From positions 47,234 to 111,233 of the forward strand of contig CAYWXV010000006.1 in NCBI GenBank assembly GCA_964462535.1: 64,000 nt of DNA, written 5' to 3'. The stretch is from CAYWXV01 sp964462535 (GTDB lineage: Bacteria > Bacteroidota > Ignavibacteria > OLB7). A model generated the notes under the pieces. It did no database searches, was not told the origin of the DNA, and worked only from the letters and a program-made list of their open reading frames with translations. Within the stretch, counting starts at the first letter, position 1, and the number at the start of each line of letters is the position of its first letter. Positions 7,216 to 16,758 of the stretch are shown one piece after another. Position numbers and translations under genes: made by a program.

Positions 7216-8415
7216 GTGAGCCGCATCATTTCGCAGGAAGAACTGGGGATCATAAGTCGCTCGCCACGCATCGCGGAACTTGTCGATACGGTCCGGAGCA
7301 TTGCCGTCAGCGATCTCACCGTGCTCCTCGTAGGGGAGAGTGGCGTCGGCAAGGAGGTCTTCGCCCGCGCCACCCACCAGCTCAGTCAGCGCAGCTCCGG
7401 AAGATTCCTCGCCATCAATTGTGGGGCGATTCCGGAGACGTTGCTGGAATCGGAACTGTTCGGCCACGAGCGGGGCGCCTTTACAGGCGCAACGGAAACG
7501 CGCAAGGGACTGTTCGAGTCCGCGGAGAAGGGGACCGTTCTGCTGGACGAAATAGGAGAGATGCCCCTCAACACACAGGTCAAACTCCTCCGGGTGCTCG
7601 AGACGCTTGAGTACACTCGTGTCGGATCCAGCGAACCGCGCCGAGCGGACGTCCGCATTATCGCGGCGACGAATAGGGACCTCGATCGTGAAGTGCGTCG
7701 GGGCACGTTTCGTCAGGACCTCTACTATCGTCTTGCTCTCGCCCAGGTCCATATCCCTCCACTACGTGAGCATGCCGAGGACATCCCGCTTCTCTTTGCG
7801 CACTACGCCTTCAGCGTCGCGGAACGCCTGGGTATTCCATTCGGTGGGATTACCCGCGAAGCGATGGAACTCCTCCAGGAGTATACGTGGCCCGGTAACA
7901 TTCGGGAGCTCAGGAATTTCGTCGAACTCGTCGTGACGATTGAGCGGGGCGAGAAGATCACCGAGGACATTGTCTTTCGGCATCTCGGTCCGCGACGCAC
8001 GACGATGTCGATGGAGAACCCGTCGGCTATCGTTCACCTGCCAGGGAAGACACCGGAACAGGTCGAGCGCGAACTGATCTACCAGGCGTTGATCAATCTG
8101 ACCAACGAGGTAGGATCGATGAAGCGGATGATCGTCGATGGGGGCGCGAGAAAGCCGGAAACGCAATCCATCCCGGCACTCCCTCCACCTCCACCGTCGC
8201 TCGACGAGCTCCTTCGTGACCTCGAGGACCTCCGTCTTGATCGCATGGAGCATCGCCTGATCAACGTTGCCCTCCAACGATTCAACAACAACAGGCGCGA
8301 GGCTGCCGATGCTCTAGGGATCAGCGAACGTACGCTCTACAGAAAGCTGAGCGAGATGGCGGTGATGGAACGAACAACCGACCGTGGGAATAACCTGGAC
8401 GGGGAGGGAATGTGA
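7216..8415 (+). CDS. sigma-54-dependent activator with Fis-type HTH, no receiver domain
   Basis: 399 aa. An AAA+ sigma-54 interaction domain fills about residues 15-245: Walker A GESGVGKE at 40-47, an intact GAFTGA loop at 87-92 that contacts sigma-54, Walker B LLDEIG at about 109-114, and the WPGNIREL motif late in the domain. After a Pro-rich linker (SIPALPPPPPS), the C-terminal Fis-type helix-turn-helix (about 345-385, REAADALGISERTLYRKL) binds DNA. There is no N-terminal receiver or sensor domain, so activity is probably set by abundance or a partner. The GTG at 7216 is the first usable in-frame start. The stop overlaps the next start (GTGA), so it is coupled to the LptE-like gene, an unusual partner. 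Confidence 0.88.
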   Translation: MSRIISQEELGIISRSPRIAELVDTVRSIAVSDLTVLLVGESGVGKEVFARATHQLSQRSSGRFLAINCGAIPETLLESELFGHERGAFTGATETRKGLFESAEKGTVLLDEIGEMPLNTQVKLLRVLETLEYTRVGSSEPRRADVRIIAATNRDLDREVRRGTFRQDLYYRLALAQVHIPPLREHAEDIPLLFAHYAFSVAERLGIPFGGITREAMELLQEYTWPGNIRELRNFVELVVTIERGEKITEDIVFRHLGPRRTTMSMENPSAIVHLPGKTPEQVERELIYQALINLTNEVGSMKRMIVDGGARKPETQSIPALPPPPPSLDELLRDLEDLRLDRMEHRLINVALQRFNNNRREAADALGISERTLYRKLSEMAVMERTTDRGNNLDGEGM

Positions 8416-8906
8416 CAAGAGGACTCCCTCTGATCCTGATCGTTCTGTGCGGATGCTATTCGTTTCGCGGAGGATCCGTCCCTCCTCATCTCTCGACTAT
8501 CATCATTCCGGAAGTCGAGGATGCGAGCGGATACGGTGACGGCACGGTTCGGCAGGAGTTGACGACGTTGCTTGTTACGCGCTTTCGCGAGGACAACAGC
8601 CTCCGTGTGATAGATCAGGCGGGGGCCGACTCGCGACTCGAAGTGACAATCTCAACGCTTCGCGACGACCTGCCGCTCGGCGTGGCCGGCACGACGGAGT
8701 ATGAAACCGATCGCGCATTCGTCATCGAGGCCCGCGTCACTTTTACCGACAACGTAAAGCGGCGGGCCGTGTACACGGGACGTCAGTTCGTCGGCCGTTC
8801 GCAGTACACGATCGCATCAGGCTTGACAGGGAAGAAGGTGGCTCTTCGAGACGCGCTTGGAAAACTGACGGACGACATCCTGCTTGCGACGGTTGCTGAC
8901 TGGTAG
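8412..8906 (+). CDS. lptE: LptE-like LPS-assembly lipoprotein
   Basis: 164 aa. A short signal peptide ends in a lipobox (VLCGC), then CYSFRGGSVPPHLSTIIIP. In LptE and its Bacteroidota relatives, a Cys-Tyr-Ser-F start leads into a beta strand with an I-x-[IV]-P motif, then R-x-x-L helices and a [RK]-A-x-Y-x-G strand; here KRRAVYTGRQF is visible. LptE plugs the LptD outer-membrane barrel and helps deliver lipopolysaccharide to the cell surface. The gene overlaps the sigma-54-type activator by 4 nt and is followed 24 bp later by a membrane glycosyltransferase, which fits a cell-envelope operon. The symbol rests on motif resemblance. Confidence 0.72.
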   Translation: MTRGLPLILIVLCGCYSFRGGSVPPHLSTIIIPEVEDASGYGDGTVRQELTTLLVTRFREDNSLRVIDQAGADSRLEVTISTLRDDLPLGVAGTTEYETDRAFVIEARVTFTDNVKRRAVYTGRQFVGRSQYTIASGLTGKKVALRDALGKLTDDILLATVADW

Positions 8907-8930
8907 GTCCAATACCCCACACTTGACGTT

Positions 8931-10388
8931 ATGGAGATAGTTGTACTCGTTGTCTACCTGCTGGCCCTGGGCGTCCTCTTCGGCTACGGGATCCATGCGC
9001 TGGGAATGGTCTATCACTATTCCCGCATGCCCGCCGCGCCGCCGACGCTCGAGCTGACGACACCGGTCGATGAGCTTCCGTTGGTCACCATCCAGCTTCC
9101 CATTTACAACGAGTTCTATGTCGTGGAGCGATTGATTGAATCGGTCTGCGCGATTTCATACCCTCGTCACCTCCTGGAAATACAGGTGCTGGACGACTCA
9201 ACGGACGAAACGGTTGTTGTCGCCCGAGCCGTCTGCGAGAGAAAGAGGAAGGAGGGGTACAACATTTCTCATCTCCGACGCGATGTTCGAACCGGATTCA
9301 AGGCCGGCGCACTGAAGGAGGGGCTCGCGCAAACGCGCGGGGAGTTTGTCGCGATCTTCGACGCCGACTTCCTTCCTAATCCGGACTTCCTTGCGAAAAC
9401 GATTCCCTACCTCCTCGCAGACTCCACGATCGGAATGGTACAGGGGAGATGGGACCATATCAACATTGACTACTCGCTCCTGACGCGCATACAGGCGATT
9501 GCCCTGGATGCCCATTTCGTGATGGAGCAACAGGTTCGTAACCGCTGGAATCTCTTCATGAATTTCAACGGAACGGCTGGCGTGTGGAGGAGGTCGTGTA
9601 TCGAGGATGCCGGAAACTGGCATGCCGACACATTGACTGAAGATCTGGACCTCTCGTATCGAGCACAGCTGCGAGGCTGGCGGTTTCTATATCTGAACGA
9701 CCTGGTTGTACCGGCCGAGCTTCCGAGTGAGATCAATGGTCTGAAGTCTCAGCAATTCCGTTGGACCAAGGGGGCAATCGAGACAGCCCGCAAATTGCTG
9801 TTCGATGTCTGGCGGGCGCCGCTCCACTGGCGGGTGAAGCTGAACGCCACACTTCACCTCACATCGAATCTTGTCTTCCCCTGCATACTTGTTGTGGCAA
9901 TCCTGAATATCCCGATCCTCCTCGTGAAGCAGAGCCACCCTGAGCTGGGCTTGGTGTTCGACCTGATGAGCATTTTCATCCTTGGCTCCGTAGCATCGCT
10001 ACTCTTCTACATGACGGCACAGCGGGCAGTGCGTGACGACTGGTCGAAGCGCATCATGTGGATACCACTTTCGCTTGCTGGAACAATGGGCATGGCAGTG
10101 AACAACACGCGTGCGGTTTTGCAGGGCCTGGTCCGATGGAGAAGCCCGTTCGTTCGCACGCCGAAGTATGCCATTACGGGAGCGGGACAGACGTGGCATA
10201 ACCGGAAGTATGTGCTTAGATCCGTTCGACTGGATGTCGTGATCGAGGCTCTGATGGCGATCTACTTCGTCGTGGCGGTCGCGATCTCGATCTACTACCT
10301 CGAGGTGTCGCTCATACCGTTTCAGCTGATGTTTCTGTTCGGCTTTGGCTTCACGGCCGGGCTTTCCGTGAGGCACGCATGGAAGTAG
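8931..10388 (+). CDS. membrane family-2 glycosyltransferase, cellulose-synthase-like
   Basis: 485 aa. One N-terminal transmembrane helix (about 2-20) precedes a GT-A catalytic domain with the processive GT2 signature: DD at 88-89 (VLDDS), DAD at 144-146 (IFDADF), TED at 236-238 and QQFRW at 274-278. Three or four C-terminal helices follow (about 305-325, 340-360 and near 430-470). It transfers sugars from a nucleotide-sugar donor to a growing chain, probably moving it across the membrane. Length and motif spacing resemble the CslA-like/glucan-mannan branch rather than full cellulose synthase, and no PilZ domain is present. It follows the LptE-like gene in the same operon; the polymer it makes is unknown. 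Confidence 0.85.
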   Translation: MEIVVLVVYLLALGVLFGYGIHALGMVYHYSRMPAAPPTLELTTPVDELPLVTIQLPIYNEFYVVERLIESVCAISYPRHLLEIQVLDDSTDETVVVARAVCERKRKEGYNISHLRRDVRTGFKAGALKEGLAQTRGEFVAIFDADFLPNPDFLAKTIPYLLADSTIGMVQGRWDHINIDYSLLTRIQAIALDAHFVMEQQVRNRWNLFMNFNGTAGVWRRSCIEDAGNWHADTLTEDLDLSYRAQLRGWRFLYLNDLVVPAELPSEINGLKSQQFRWTKGAIETARKLLFDVWRAPLHWRVKLNATLHLTSNLVFPCILVVAILNIPILLVKQSHPELGLVFDLMSIFILGSVASLLFYMTAQRAVRDDWSKRIMWIPLSLAGTMGMAVNNTRAVLQGLVRWRSPFVRTPKYAITGAGQTWHNRKYVLRSVRLDVVIEALMAIYFVVAVAISIYYLEVSLIPFQLMFLFGFGFTAGLSVRHAWK

Positions 10389-10496
10389 GGAGACGACAGA
10401 GTTCGGCGCAGTCCACGGTGGCTTCCCGTTACCAGTCGAAAGGCGAACGTCACTGCGGCACCGCCCCTTCAATTCCCACCGTTCAACGACACTCCA

Positions 10497-11336
10497 ATGT
10501 CTCTGTTCGACGAAATTCACGGCACTGCGGAGCTGGTTTACAAACGCCTCGATAGCGACGGCGTGGATCTCGTTCCGGAGGTGGCCATTATCCTTGGGAC
10601 CGGGTTGGGTGGTTTGGCGAAGGCGATCGAGCACGTTGCCGATATCGAGTATGGCTCGATACCAGGTTTCGCCACGCCTACGGTCGAATCGCACGGGGGG
10701 CGTCTCATTTTTGGGTATCTGCGTGGGAAACGGGTGGTCGCGATGCAGGGGCGCTTTCACTACTACGAGGGGTATTCGATGCGCGAGATCACCTTTCCTG
10801 TCCGGGTAATGCACGCACTGGGTGCTCGCCATCTGGTGGTTTCGAATGCGTGTGGCGGACTCAATCCCCTCTTCCGGCGGGGCGACGTGATGGTGATTGA
10901 AGATCACATCAATCTTCTGGGTGACAATCCTCTGATCGGCCCGAACGACGAACGGCTGGGTCCTCGATTCCCGGACATGTCGCAGCCATACAGCCACGCG
11001 CTGATTGCACGCGCCGAGGAGGCTGCTCTTCGACTTGGCATACCGTTGAGAAAGGGAACCTACGTTGCAGTGCCCGGACCGAACCTGGAAACTCGTGCCG
11101 AGTATCGCTTCCTCCGCACAATTGGTGCCGACGTTGTCGGAATGAGCACCATTCCCGAGGTGATCGTCGCACGTCACATGTCGATGGACGTCATGGGGAT
11201 GTCCATCGTGACTGACGAGTGCTTCCCTGACGCGCTGAAGCCTGTGGACGTTGCCGACATTATAGCGGCGGCGAACGAAGCTGAACCAAAAATGACGGCG
11301 GTAGTGGCCGAGACGCTGGCCAACCTCCCCGGTTAA
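10497..11336 (+). CDS. purine nucleoside phosphorylase, trimeric type
   Basis: 279 aa, full length for the trimeric (human/Cellulomonas-type) family. Phosphate-binding loop ILGTGLGG (32-39), GRFHYYEGY (85-93), SNACGG (116-121), EDHINL (135-140), purine-binding GPNLETRAEYR with E199, and GMSTIPEVIVARH (215-227). It cleaves purine nucleosides with phosphate to free base and ribose-1-phosphate for salvage. Where 6-oxopurine-specific enzymes have Asn (N243 in human PNP), this one has Asp240 (IVTDEC). That change is known to favour adenine nucleosides in the human enzyme, so specificity may be broader. I recall the same ITDEC form in other Bacteroidota. It lies about 110 bp after the glycosyltransferase gene and converges on the SLOG-type gene. 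Confidence 0.9.
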   Translation: MSLFDEIHGTAELVYKRLDSDGVDLVPEVAIILGTGLGGLAKAIEHVADIEYGSIPGFATPTVESHGGRLIFGYLRGKRVVAMQGRFHYYEGYSMREITFPVRVMHALGARHLVVSNACGGLNPLFRRGDVMVIEDHINLLGDNPLIGPNDERLGPRFPDMSQPYSHALIARAEEAALRLGIPLRKGTYVAVPGPNLETRAEYRFLRTIGADVVGMSTIPEVIVARHMSMDVMGMSIVTDECFPDALKPVDVADIIAAANEAEPKMTAVVAETLANLPG

Positions 11337-11382
11337 CGAGCACCGGCCTTCGCGACGGCGGTGTGAGGGAAGCCGCGCAAGG

Positions 11383-13086
11383 CTAGCCGGCTTTAGGGAC
11401 GTCAACCGGCCGTTCGCGATGCAGCAGCACCCAGTCCCCATTCTCCGTGAGCGATTCAACGCCGACCTCGAGGATCAGATCCTGAGCCTCGTTGGCTCGA
11501 TTGCCGTCCAACAGGTGGCGCAGGTACGCCGCAGCGTTGACAAAGATCATCCCCATTCGTTCGTATTGCTTGACAAGCTCGGCCAGCGCTTTCTTCTCCA
11601 GGTATCCGTGGATCATGGCGGCGACGACCGGGAGTAGACCCATTGCAAGAATCATGCTATGCCCCCACCCCAGAATCATCTGGCTGGTAGCAACGATCAG
11701 ACCCGCGACGAAAAAGAAATCGACATAGCGTTCCTTCCGCTCCAGCTCGTGTTCGTCCCGTTTCAGTGTCCGTCTGAAGTAGGCAAGCTGGTTGTCGACC
11801 CACCAGGTTGAAACCAGATTGAGCCGCTCATCAAGCGGGATCTGGTCCACCTCGTTCTCAACGAAATCGGGCGACCACGAGCGCATCGCCTCGCGTATCC
11901 AATCCATGACGCTTCTCTGGCGGCGCATGTAGTAGTCGATTGCCCGATGCCGTATGCCTGCAAGCTTCCAGTATATCTGTACTCTCAAACCCTCGGCGAT
12001 GGCGCGATAATCCAGGTGCTTGCTCTGGTAGTCCCCCTTGCGCGCAACCATTGACCAGAGATATGCAAGACCAAGCGATCCCAGATAGAGGCCGATGATC
12101 CATGTGTCGTGATGGAACACGTGCGCATAGACTTCGAAGAAGACCACCGCAACAAAGACCATGACGAAGAGCGCCCTTAGCGTGAAGATCGACTTCCGCT
12201 GAAAGTAGGCAGCCATCGTGTCCGCGTACGTGTATGCCTCCATCAGGCGATTCTGCGAACCCGTAAGGCGCGAGAGCGTCTCTGCGGGAAGGAGATACGA
12301 CGCGCTTTGGGCACGCGCGCCGGCAAGAGCGTTTGCCGTTGCCACGGCGTCATGATTGAAGAGCTGTATCCGCTCGAGAATCTGGCGCATCGCTCGCTCG
12401 CCCTCCTCGGGTTTCTCGTAGCGCGGGGGATAGAGGAACTGCGTTGACAGGGGATTGGGGGGGACGACGGCACCAAGACGGGGCGTTACGATATGGTAGA
12501 CGGGGCCATTATCGATTGGATCGAGCGGACTCCAATCGGGGGCGTGATGCGGCGGGAGCCCTTCCAGGCGGTATCGCACAACAACAGACGTCCCGCCAGT
12601 CAGTCCGTTGGTCGTGCCATCCCACATCGCGATAAGCACCTGGCTGTTTCGTATGATATAGACTCCCACAGCCTCATACTGTCTGTCTCGCTCGGGGCCT
12701 GGAATGCTCAGCTGCTCGTAGGTCACTCCATCGGCGTGGGGGATTTCGAACCACTCGTCCGCTTGACCAAGAAGTTCGTCGAACGTCTTCCGCGCCTCCT
12801 CGGTTCGCAAGTCGCCTTCAAAGAGATCGCGTGTCATGGGGAGAGGGACAATCAACCTGGCACCCAATTTCACCGCCACACGCGCACCGATCCAGTCGCA
12901 CCCCTCCGCCAATGGCGTCATCACGGCGAATGGCGTAGACGGGTATCGCCTTCTGAAATCGGTGAGCACCTCCTCGACCGCATGCGACAACTTTGTCACG
13001 TCCTCCGGCCGTGGATTCCGGTGACCAATGATGCCGAAGACGATGGGTAGAGGACCGAATGTCTGCTGCGGGCTTTCGTGAATCAA
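11383..13086 (-). CDS. SLOG-domain protein with C-terminal SLATT-like transmembrane region
   Basis: 567 aa from a TTG start at 13086; no ATG fits. Residues about 14-180 form a Rossmann-like SLOG domain with the family's hallmarks: FGIIGHRNP, PLAEGCDW, a VPLPM strand, and VLIAMWDG followed by GGTSVVV. The second half has four predicted helices in two pairs (about 300-325, 335-355, 455-475, 480-500), with long soluble coiled or helical segments between and after. This matches the SLATT 2TM architecture described for predicted nucleotide-controlled conflict systems, in which SLOG senses or makes a nucleotide ligand and SLATT acts at the membrane. No nucleotide cyclase, CBASS gene or nuclease is adjacent. 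It sits between two housekeeping genes, convergent with the PNP gene. Confidence 0.75.
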   Translation of the reverse strand: MIHESPQQTFGPLPIVFGIIGHRNPRPEDVTKLSHAVEEVLTDFRRRYPSTPFAVMTPLAEGCDWIGARVAVKLGARLIVPLPMTRDLFEGDLRTEEARKTFDELLGQADEWFEIPHADGVTYEQLSIPGPERDRQYEAVGVYIIRNSQVLIAMWDGTTNGLTGGTSVVVRYRLEGLPPHHAPDWSPLDPIDNGPVYHIVTPRLGAVVPPNPLSTQFLYPPRYEKPEEGERAMRQILERIQLFNHDAVATANALAGARAQSASYLLPAETLSRLTGSQNRLMEAYTYADTMAAYFQRKSIFTLRALFVMVFVAVVFFEVYAHVFHHDTWIIGLYLGSLGLAYLWSMVARKGDYQSKHLDYRAIAEGLRVQIYWKLAGIRHRAIDYYMRRQRSVMDWIREAMRSWSPDFVENEVDQIPLDERLNLVSTWWVDNQLAYFRRTLKRDEHELERKERYVDFFFVAGLIVATSQMILGWGHSMILAMGLLPVVAAMIHGYLEKKALAELVKQYERMGMIFVNAAAYLRHLLDGNRANEAQDLILEVGVESLTENGDWVLLHRERPVDVPKAG

Positions 13087-13239
13087 GTCGTCGAGATGTT
13101 GCTGGTTAGTCTTTGGCGCCTGGCCACTCTGCTTCCGAGGTGCGAGGTTGTTTCTGGAGAGGTCGTCGATCGTGTTATCGAGAAGGGTTCACGCATGATG
13201 GGGGATGCGACCGCTGTGTCAGAGAGGCGGGCAGAGTCG

Positions 13240-14733
13240 CTATCCACCCCGGGCGCGCATCATTGGGAAGAAGATGACGTCCCGAATCGACTCCTGTCCG
13301 GTAAGAAGCATTGTCAGTCTATCTATGCCGAGTCCCATTCCGGTCGTAGGGGGCATGCCGACCTCGAGTGCTGTTAGAAAATCCTCGTCGATGAGCATCG
13401 CCTCTTCGTCCCCTGCGGCACGCAATGCCGCCTGGGCCTCGAACCGTCGCCGTTGATCGCGGGGGTCGTTCAGTTCACTGAAACATGGGGCGATTTCACG
13501 ACCGGCGATAATCAACTCCCACGCTTCCACCAGCCCCTCCTTGGATCGATGACGCTTGGCCAGCGGGACCATCTCCTCTGGGTAGTCCATGACGAACGTT
13601 GGCTGTACCAACTTCGGTTGGACTCGTTCGCTGAAGATCTCGTCGATGATCCGTCCTACCCCCATGGTCTTGTCAATTGCTATGTCAAGTTCACCGGCAA
13701 TGCGACGCATTCCCTCAAGGTCGACGCCCGCAATACTCTTACCTGTGTGCTCGGCAATCAGTTCGTGCATTGTTGCGCGGCGATAGGGAGGGGTGAAGTC
13801 AATCGTCCCGACGGCACTTGCAACGTGAAGCGAGCCCGTCACCGCGAGAGTGACTTCCTTCAGCATCTCCTCGACCAGGGTCATCATCCACATGTAGTCG
13901 TGGTAGGCAACGTAGAGCTCCAGCATCGTGAACTCCGGATTGTGGGTCTTGTCGATACCCTCGTTCCGGAAGTTCTTCCCCAGTTCATACACGCCTTCGA
14001 ACCCACCGACGATCAGCCGCTTCAGGTTGAGTTCCAATGAGATGCGGAGGTAGAGCGGGATGTCAAGAGCGTTCAGGTGCGTCGCGAACGGACGGGCCGC
14101 GGCACCACCATACATGCCGTGAAGAATTGGCGTCTCGACCTCGAGATATCCACGCTGGTCCAGGTAGCGTCGAATAATGGAGATCACTCGGGCACGGCTA
14201 CGGAAGACCTCGCGGACCTCCGGGTTCACCGCGAGGTCCATGTACCGTTGACGATAGCGGAGTTCTTTATCGGCAAACTGATCGTGTACGATTCGATGGC
14301 CATCATCGTCGACTTCTTCCTTCGCGATAGGAAGGGGACGAAGACACTTCGTAAGGAATGTGAAGCTTCGCGCGTGCAGTGTGACTTCACCGGTCCGCGT
14401 TCGGAACATGTATCCGTCGACACCGATGATATCGCCGATGTCGAAGAGGCGAATCTGGTCATACGTCTCCAGATCATCCTTCTTCAGGTAGACCTGCAGG
14501 CGCCCCGATTCGTCCTGAACATGGAGGAATGTCGCCTTACCCATGCGACGAATGGCCACGATCCGCCCGGCCACTGATGCGGATATCTCCGGCGTCTCGT
14601 CCTGATACTGCGATCGCGCGGCGGCGGTCGAATGTGTTCTGGCAAACGAGTACGGGTAGGTCTCGACACCGAGACTCTCCAGCTCCTGCAGCTCTTCGTA
14701 GCGTCGCGCCACCTGGTCGTTGTCGAATGTCAT
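13240..14733 (-). CDS. lysS: lysyl-tRNA synthetase, class II
   Basis: 497 aa, normal length. An N-terminal OB-fold anticodon-binding domain (about 50-150: VAGRIVAIRRMGKATFLHVQD) is followed by the class II catalytic core. Visible motifs are motif 1 around the long helix ending in ETPIL, GGAAARPF, the ELNLKRLIVGGF strand, motif 2 FRNEGIDKTHNPEFT, and motif 3 GMGLGIDRL near the C-terminus. It attaches lysine to tRNA-Lys in the cytoplasm. Divergent from the T9SS cargo gene at 14931, with about 200 bp of shared upstream DNA. Nothing unusual apart from small substitutions in the ELYLKRL segment. Confidence 0.96.
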   Translation of the reverse strand: MTFDNDQVARRYEELQELESLGVETYPYSFARTHSTAAARSQYQDETPEISASVAGRIVAIRRMGKATFLHVQDESGRLQVYLKKDDLETYDQIRLFDIGDIIGVDGYMFRTRTGEVTLHARSFTFLTKCLRPLPIAKEEVDDDGHRIVHDQFADKELRYRQRYMDLAVNPEVREVFRSRARVISIIRRYLDQRGYLEVETPILHGMYGGAAARPFATHLNALDIPLYLRISLELNLKRLIVGGFEGVYELGKNFRNEGIDKTHNPEFTMLELYVAYHDYMWMMTLVEEMLKEVTLAVTGSLHVASAVGTIDFTPPYRRATMHELIAEHTGKSIAGVDLEGMRRIAGELDIAIDKTMGVGRIIDEIFSERVQPKLVQPTFVMDYPEEMVPLAKRHRSKEGLVEAWELIIAGREIAPCFSELNDPRDQRRRFEAQAALRAAGDEEAMLIDEDFLTALEVGMPPTTGMGLGIDRLTMLLTGQESIRDVIFFPMMRARGG

Positions 14734-14930
14734 CCGAGGAAAAACCGGCGTTATTGGAAGGTTTTACAAAAGAGGCCCCAATTTACCTCAATGAGGCCGT
14801 TGTACGTGGCGAGATTTTCAAACGAGGCGTATCTTTCGCGTCCTCCGGCGCGATTCAACGCCGCGGAGCCTTGTCGGGAACGGTCCGCCGAACGACGTCG
14901 CTCCACGACTTCACGTACATACCACTCATC

Positions 14931-16613
14931 ATGATTCGACGATACTACTCCCTCTTCCTGGCGTCACTGTTTCTTCTCATTGCTGCCGGAGTGGGTCACT
15001 TGTATGGGCAGCCAATCCGCATTGATTTCCGGCTGGCTAACATTGGAAGCGGCGACGCGCTCGATGTCCACTTCAACAGTACCGCGACACCTACGATCAA
15101 CAACGTTGGACCTGACTCGTGTTCCGCTCCTGTCGCGAACCTGCAGCTTCCAATGTCCCCTTTGAACGTAAAGGTTGTGAAGGCGGGTACTGGAATCGGA
15201 ACGCCGGCCTTCGATCGTGACCTCGACATCGTTACCCAGACGGAGTATCTCGGAATCGTCTACGGCGACGCCGGTTCGAGGAAGCTGAAATTCCTTTCTC
15301 GTCTCAAGGCTCAGAATCCAACTACGGGGAAGTCGCTCATCCGCGTCTTCAACGCAGCCGGATTTGACGTCGGCAGCCTGTTCGATGTCTACCTCGTGTC
15401 GACCGACAGCATGCCACTCTATACACAAGTGATGCGCGACAGCGCCACACCGTACAAGTCTGTTGCCGGAGCCCCAACGCAGCTGATCATTACCCCGAAC
15501 GGTTCCCGAAATGAGATTGCCCGATTCAATGTGCCTCTCGTTGAGCTTGGGCGCATGACGCTTGTCATCACCGGCCCAGACCAGCAGAACTTGAAAGTGT
15601 ACGCCCTCAGTGGCGAGCGTCAGACGGCGTACGCCATACCAGTGCTGCAGGGAGCGGAAGGGGGAACGCTTCCGTCGATTCGCGTCTTCCATGCCTGGCC
15701 GGAGCAGGCAGTCTCCGGGAAGGGTATCCAGGCGCTGGATGTGTATCTGGACAACTCCTCGCAGCCAAGCGGTACGGACCTCCGCTACCGTATGGCCTCC
15801 GCAAAGTTCGGCCCTCTCACAAGTGACAGCGTCGACGTCCATTTCACATTGCGAAACGAAGGTGTTGGAAGCACGATTCTGAGCGAGGGGGTCCGAACCA
15901 GGCTTGACAGCGACTATGTCGTCATCATGACGAAGTTCCGAACCGGAACAGCGATCGGTATGAGCCTTGCGGCACCCAACACCGTACCATCAATTCTTGA
16001 TGACTCGCTCTACATTCGTGTGGCGCAGGCGACCGACTACTATGGGTCGGTCACCGTCGAGATAAGCTCGTACGTGACGAACGACACCCTCCGTGTAACA
16101 CTCCCATTTCTGGCCGCCAGCCCATTCTATCGACTGGCGAAGGGACCCTATCGAGTCCGCGCCTTCCGTGATGGTGACCCGTTGCCGATCGCCACGGTCA
16201 ATGACGTTGGCTCGTCTGCGAATCTCTATTTCACCGTCATCGTTGCGGGGGACGATTCATCCGTCACGCTTGACGTGCTGGACGAATTCAATGCGGCTCG
16301 CCAGGTGTTCGATCCAACCGTGTCCGTCCCGTACGATCCCGCGGTGGCATCGATTCGCGTGGTCCCGAACGTCACGTCGGCCAGAACACGAATCCAGATT
16401 CCGGCGGAGCTTGGTGGACGCCTAGCGGCAATCGATCTCCTGGATGTTACCGGACAACTTGTTCAGTCGCTCACGACATCACACATCGATCGAAATACCA
16501 CCGGCATCGACCTAGATCTGGGGGGGGTTGCAGCTGGGTCATACTTCGTTCGAGTGCGCACTATAGAAGGGAGCGAGACCGTTCAACGACTGGTCGTGGT
16601 TGGTAGGCGGTAG
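14931..16613 (+). CDS. exported repeat protein with T9SS-type C-terminal sorting domain
   Basis: 560 aa from the ATG at 14931, which opens a clear signal peptide (MIRRYYSLFLASLFLLIAAG). A longer frame reaching into lysS is rejected. Three or four Ig-like units follow, with recurring IRVFNAA / IRVFHAWPE / LYIRVAQAT strands and DV-Y-L motifs, resembling DUF4397-type domains. The last 85 residues (VVPNVTSARTRIQIP, then DLLDVTGQLVQS and GSYFVRV, ending VQRLVVVGRR) have the form of a type A T9SS C-terminal domain, which directs export across the outer membrane and surface attachment. Function of the surface part is unknown; adhesion or matrix roles are common for such proteins. Confidence 0.82.
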   Translation: MIRRYYSLFLASLFLLIAAGVGHLYGQPIRIDFRLANIGSGDALDVHFNSTATPTINNVGPDSCSAPVANLQLPMSPLNVKVVKAGTGIGTPAFDRDLDIVTQTEYLGIVYGDAGSRKLKFLSRLKAQNPTTGKSLIRVFNAAGFDVGSLFDVYLVSTDSMPLYTQVMRDSATPYKSVAGAPTQLIITPNGSRNEIARFNVPLVELGRMTLVITGPDQQNLKVYALSGERQTAYAIPVLQGAEGGTLPSIRVFHAWPEQAVSGKGIQALDVYLDNSSQPSGTDLRYRMASAKFGPLTSDSVDVHFTLRNEGVGSTILSEGVRTRLDSDYVVIMTKFRTGTAIGMSLAAPNTVPSILDDSLYIRVAQATDYYGSVTVEISSYVTNDTLRVTLPFLAASPFYRLAKGPYRVRAFRDGDPLPIATVNDVGSSANLYFTVIVAGDDSSVTLDVLDEFNAARQVFDPTVSVPYDPAVASIRVVPNVTSARTRIQIPAELGGRLAAIDLLDVTGQLVQSLTTSHIDRNTTGIDLDLGGVAAGSYFVRVRTIEGSETVQRLVVVGRR

Positions 16614-16758
16614 GGGAACTCTTCCACGCCGCGTGTCAACGAAGAGCTGCTGGCCCCGATTGGTGCACTGAAGAGACGCATCAGAGACCATTGTCGAGCC
16701 GCCCTGAGCTTCGGTTCAATCTGCAAACCAAATCCCGCAATCAATCCCTAACCGTACG

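Noticed and set aside
9999..11459. 486-codon minus-strand frame across the glycosyltransferase and PNP genes
   Set aside because: It covers two well-supported enzymes on the opposite strand and has no motifs of its own.
14529..14930. Extending the T9SS cargo protein upstream into lysS
   Set aside because: The added residues overlap lysS and precede a clear signal peptide that starts at 14931.
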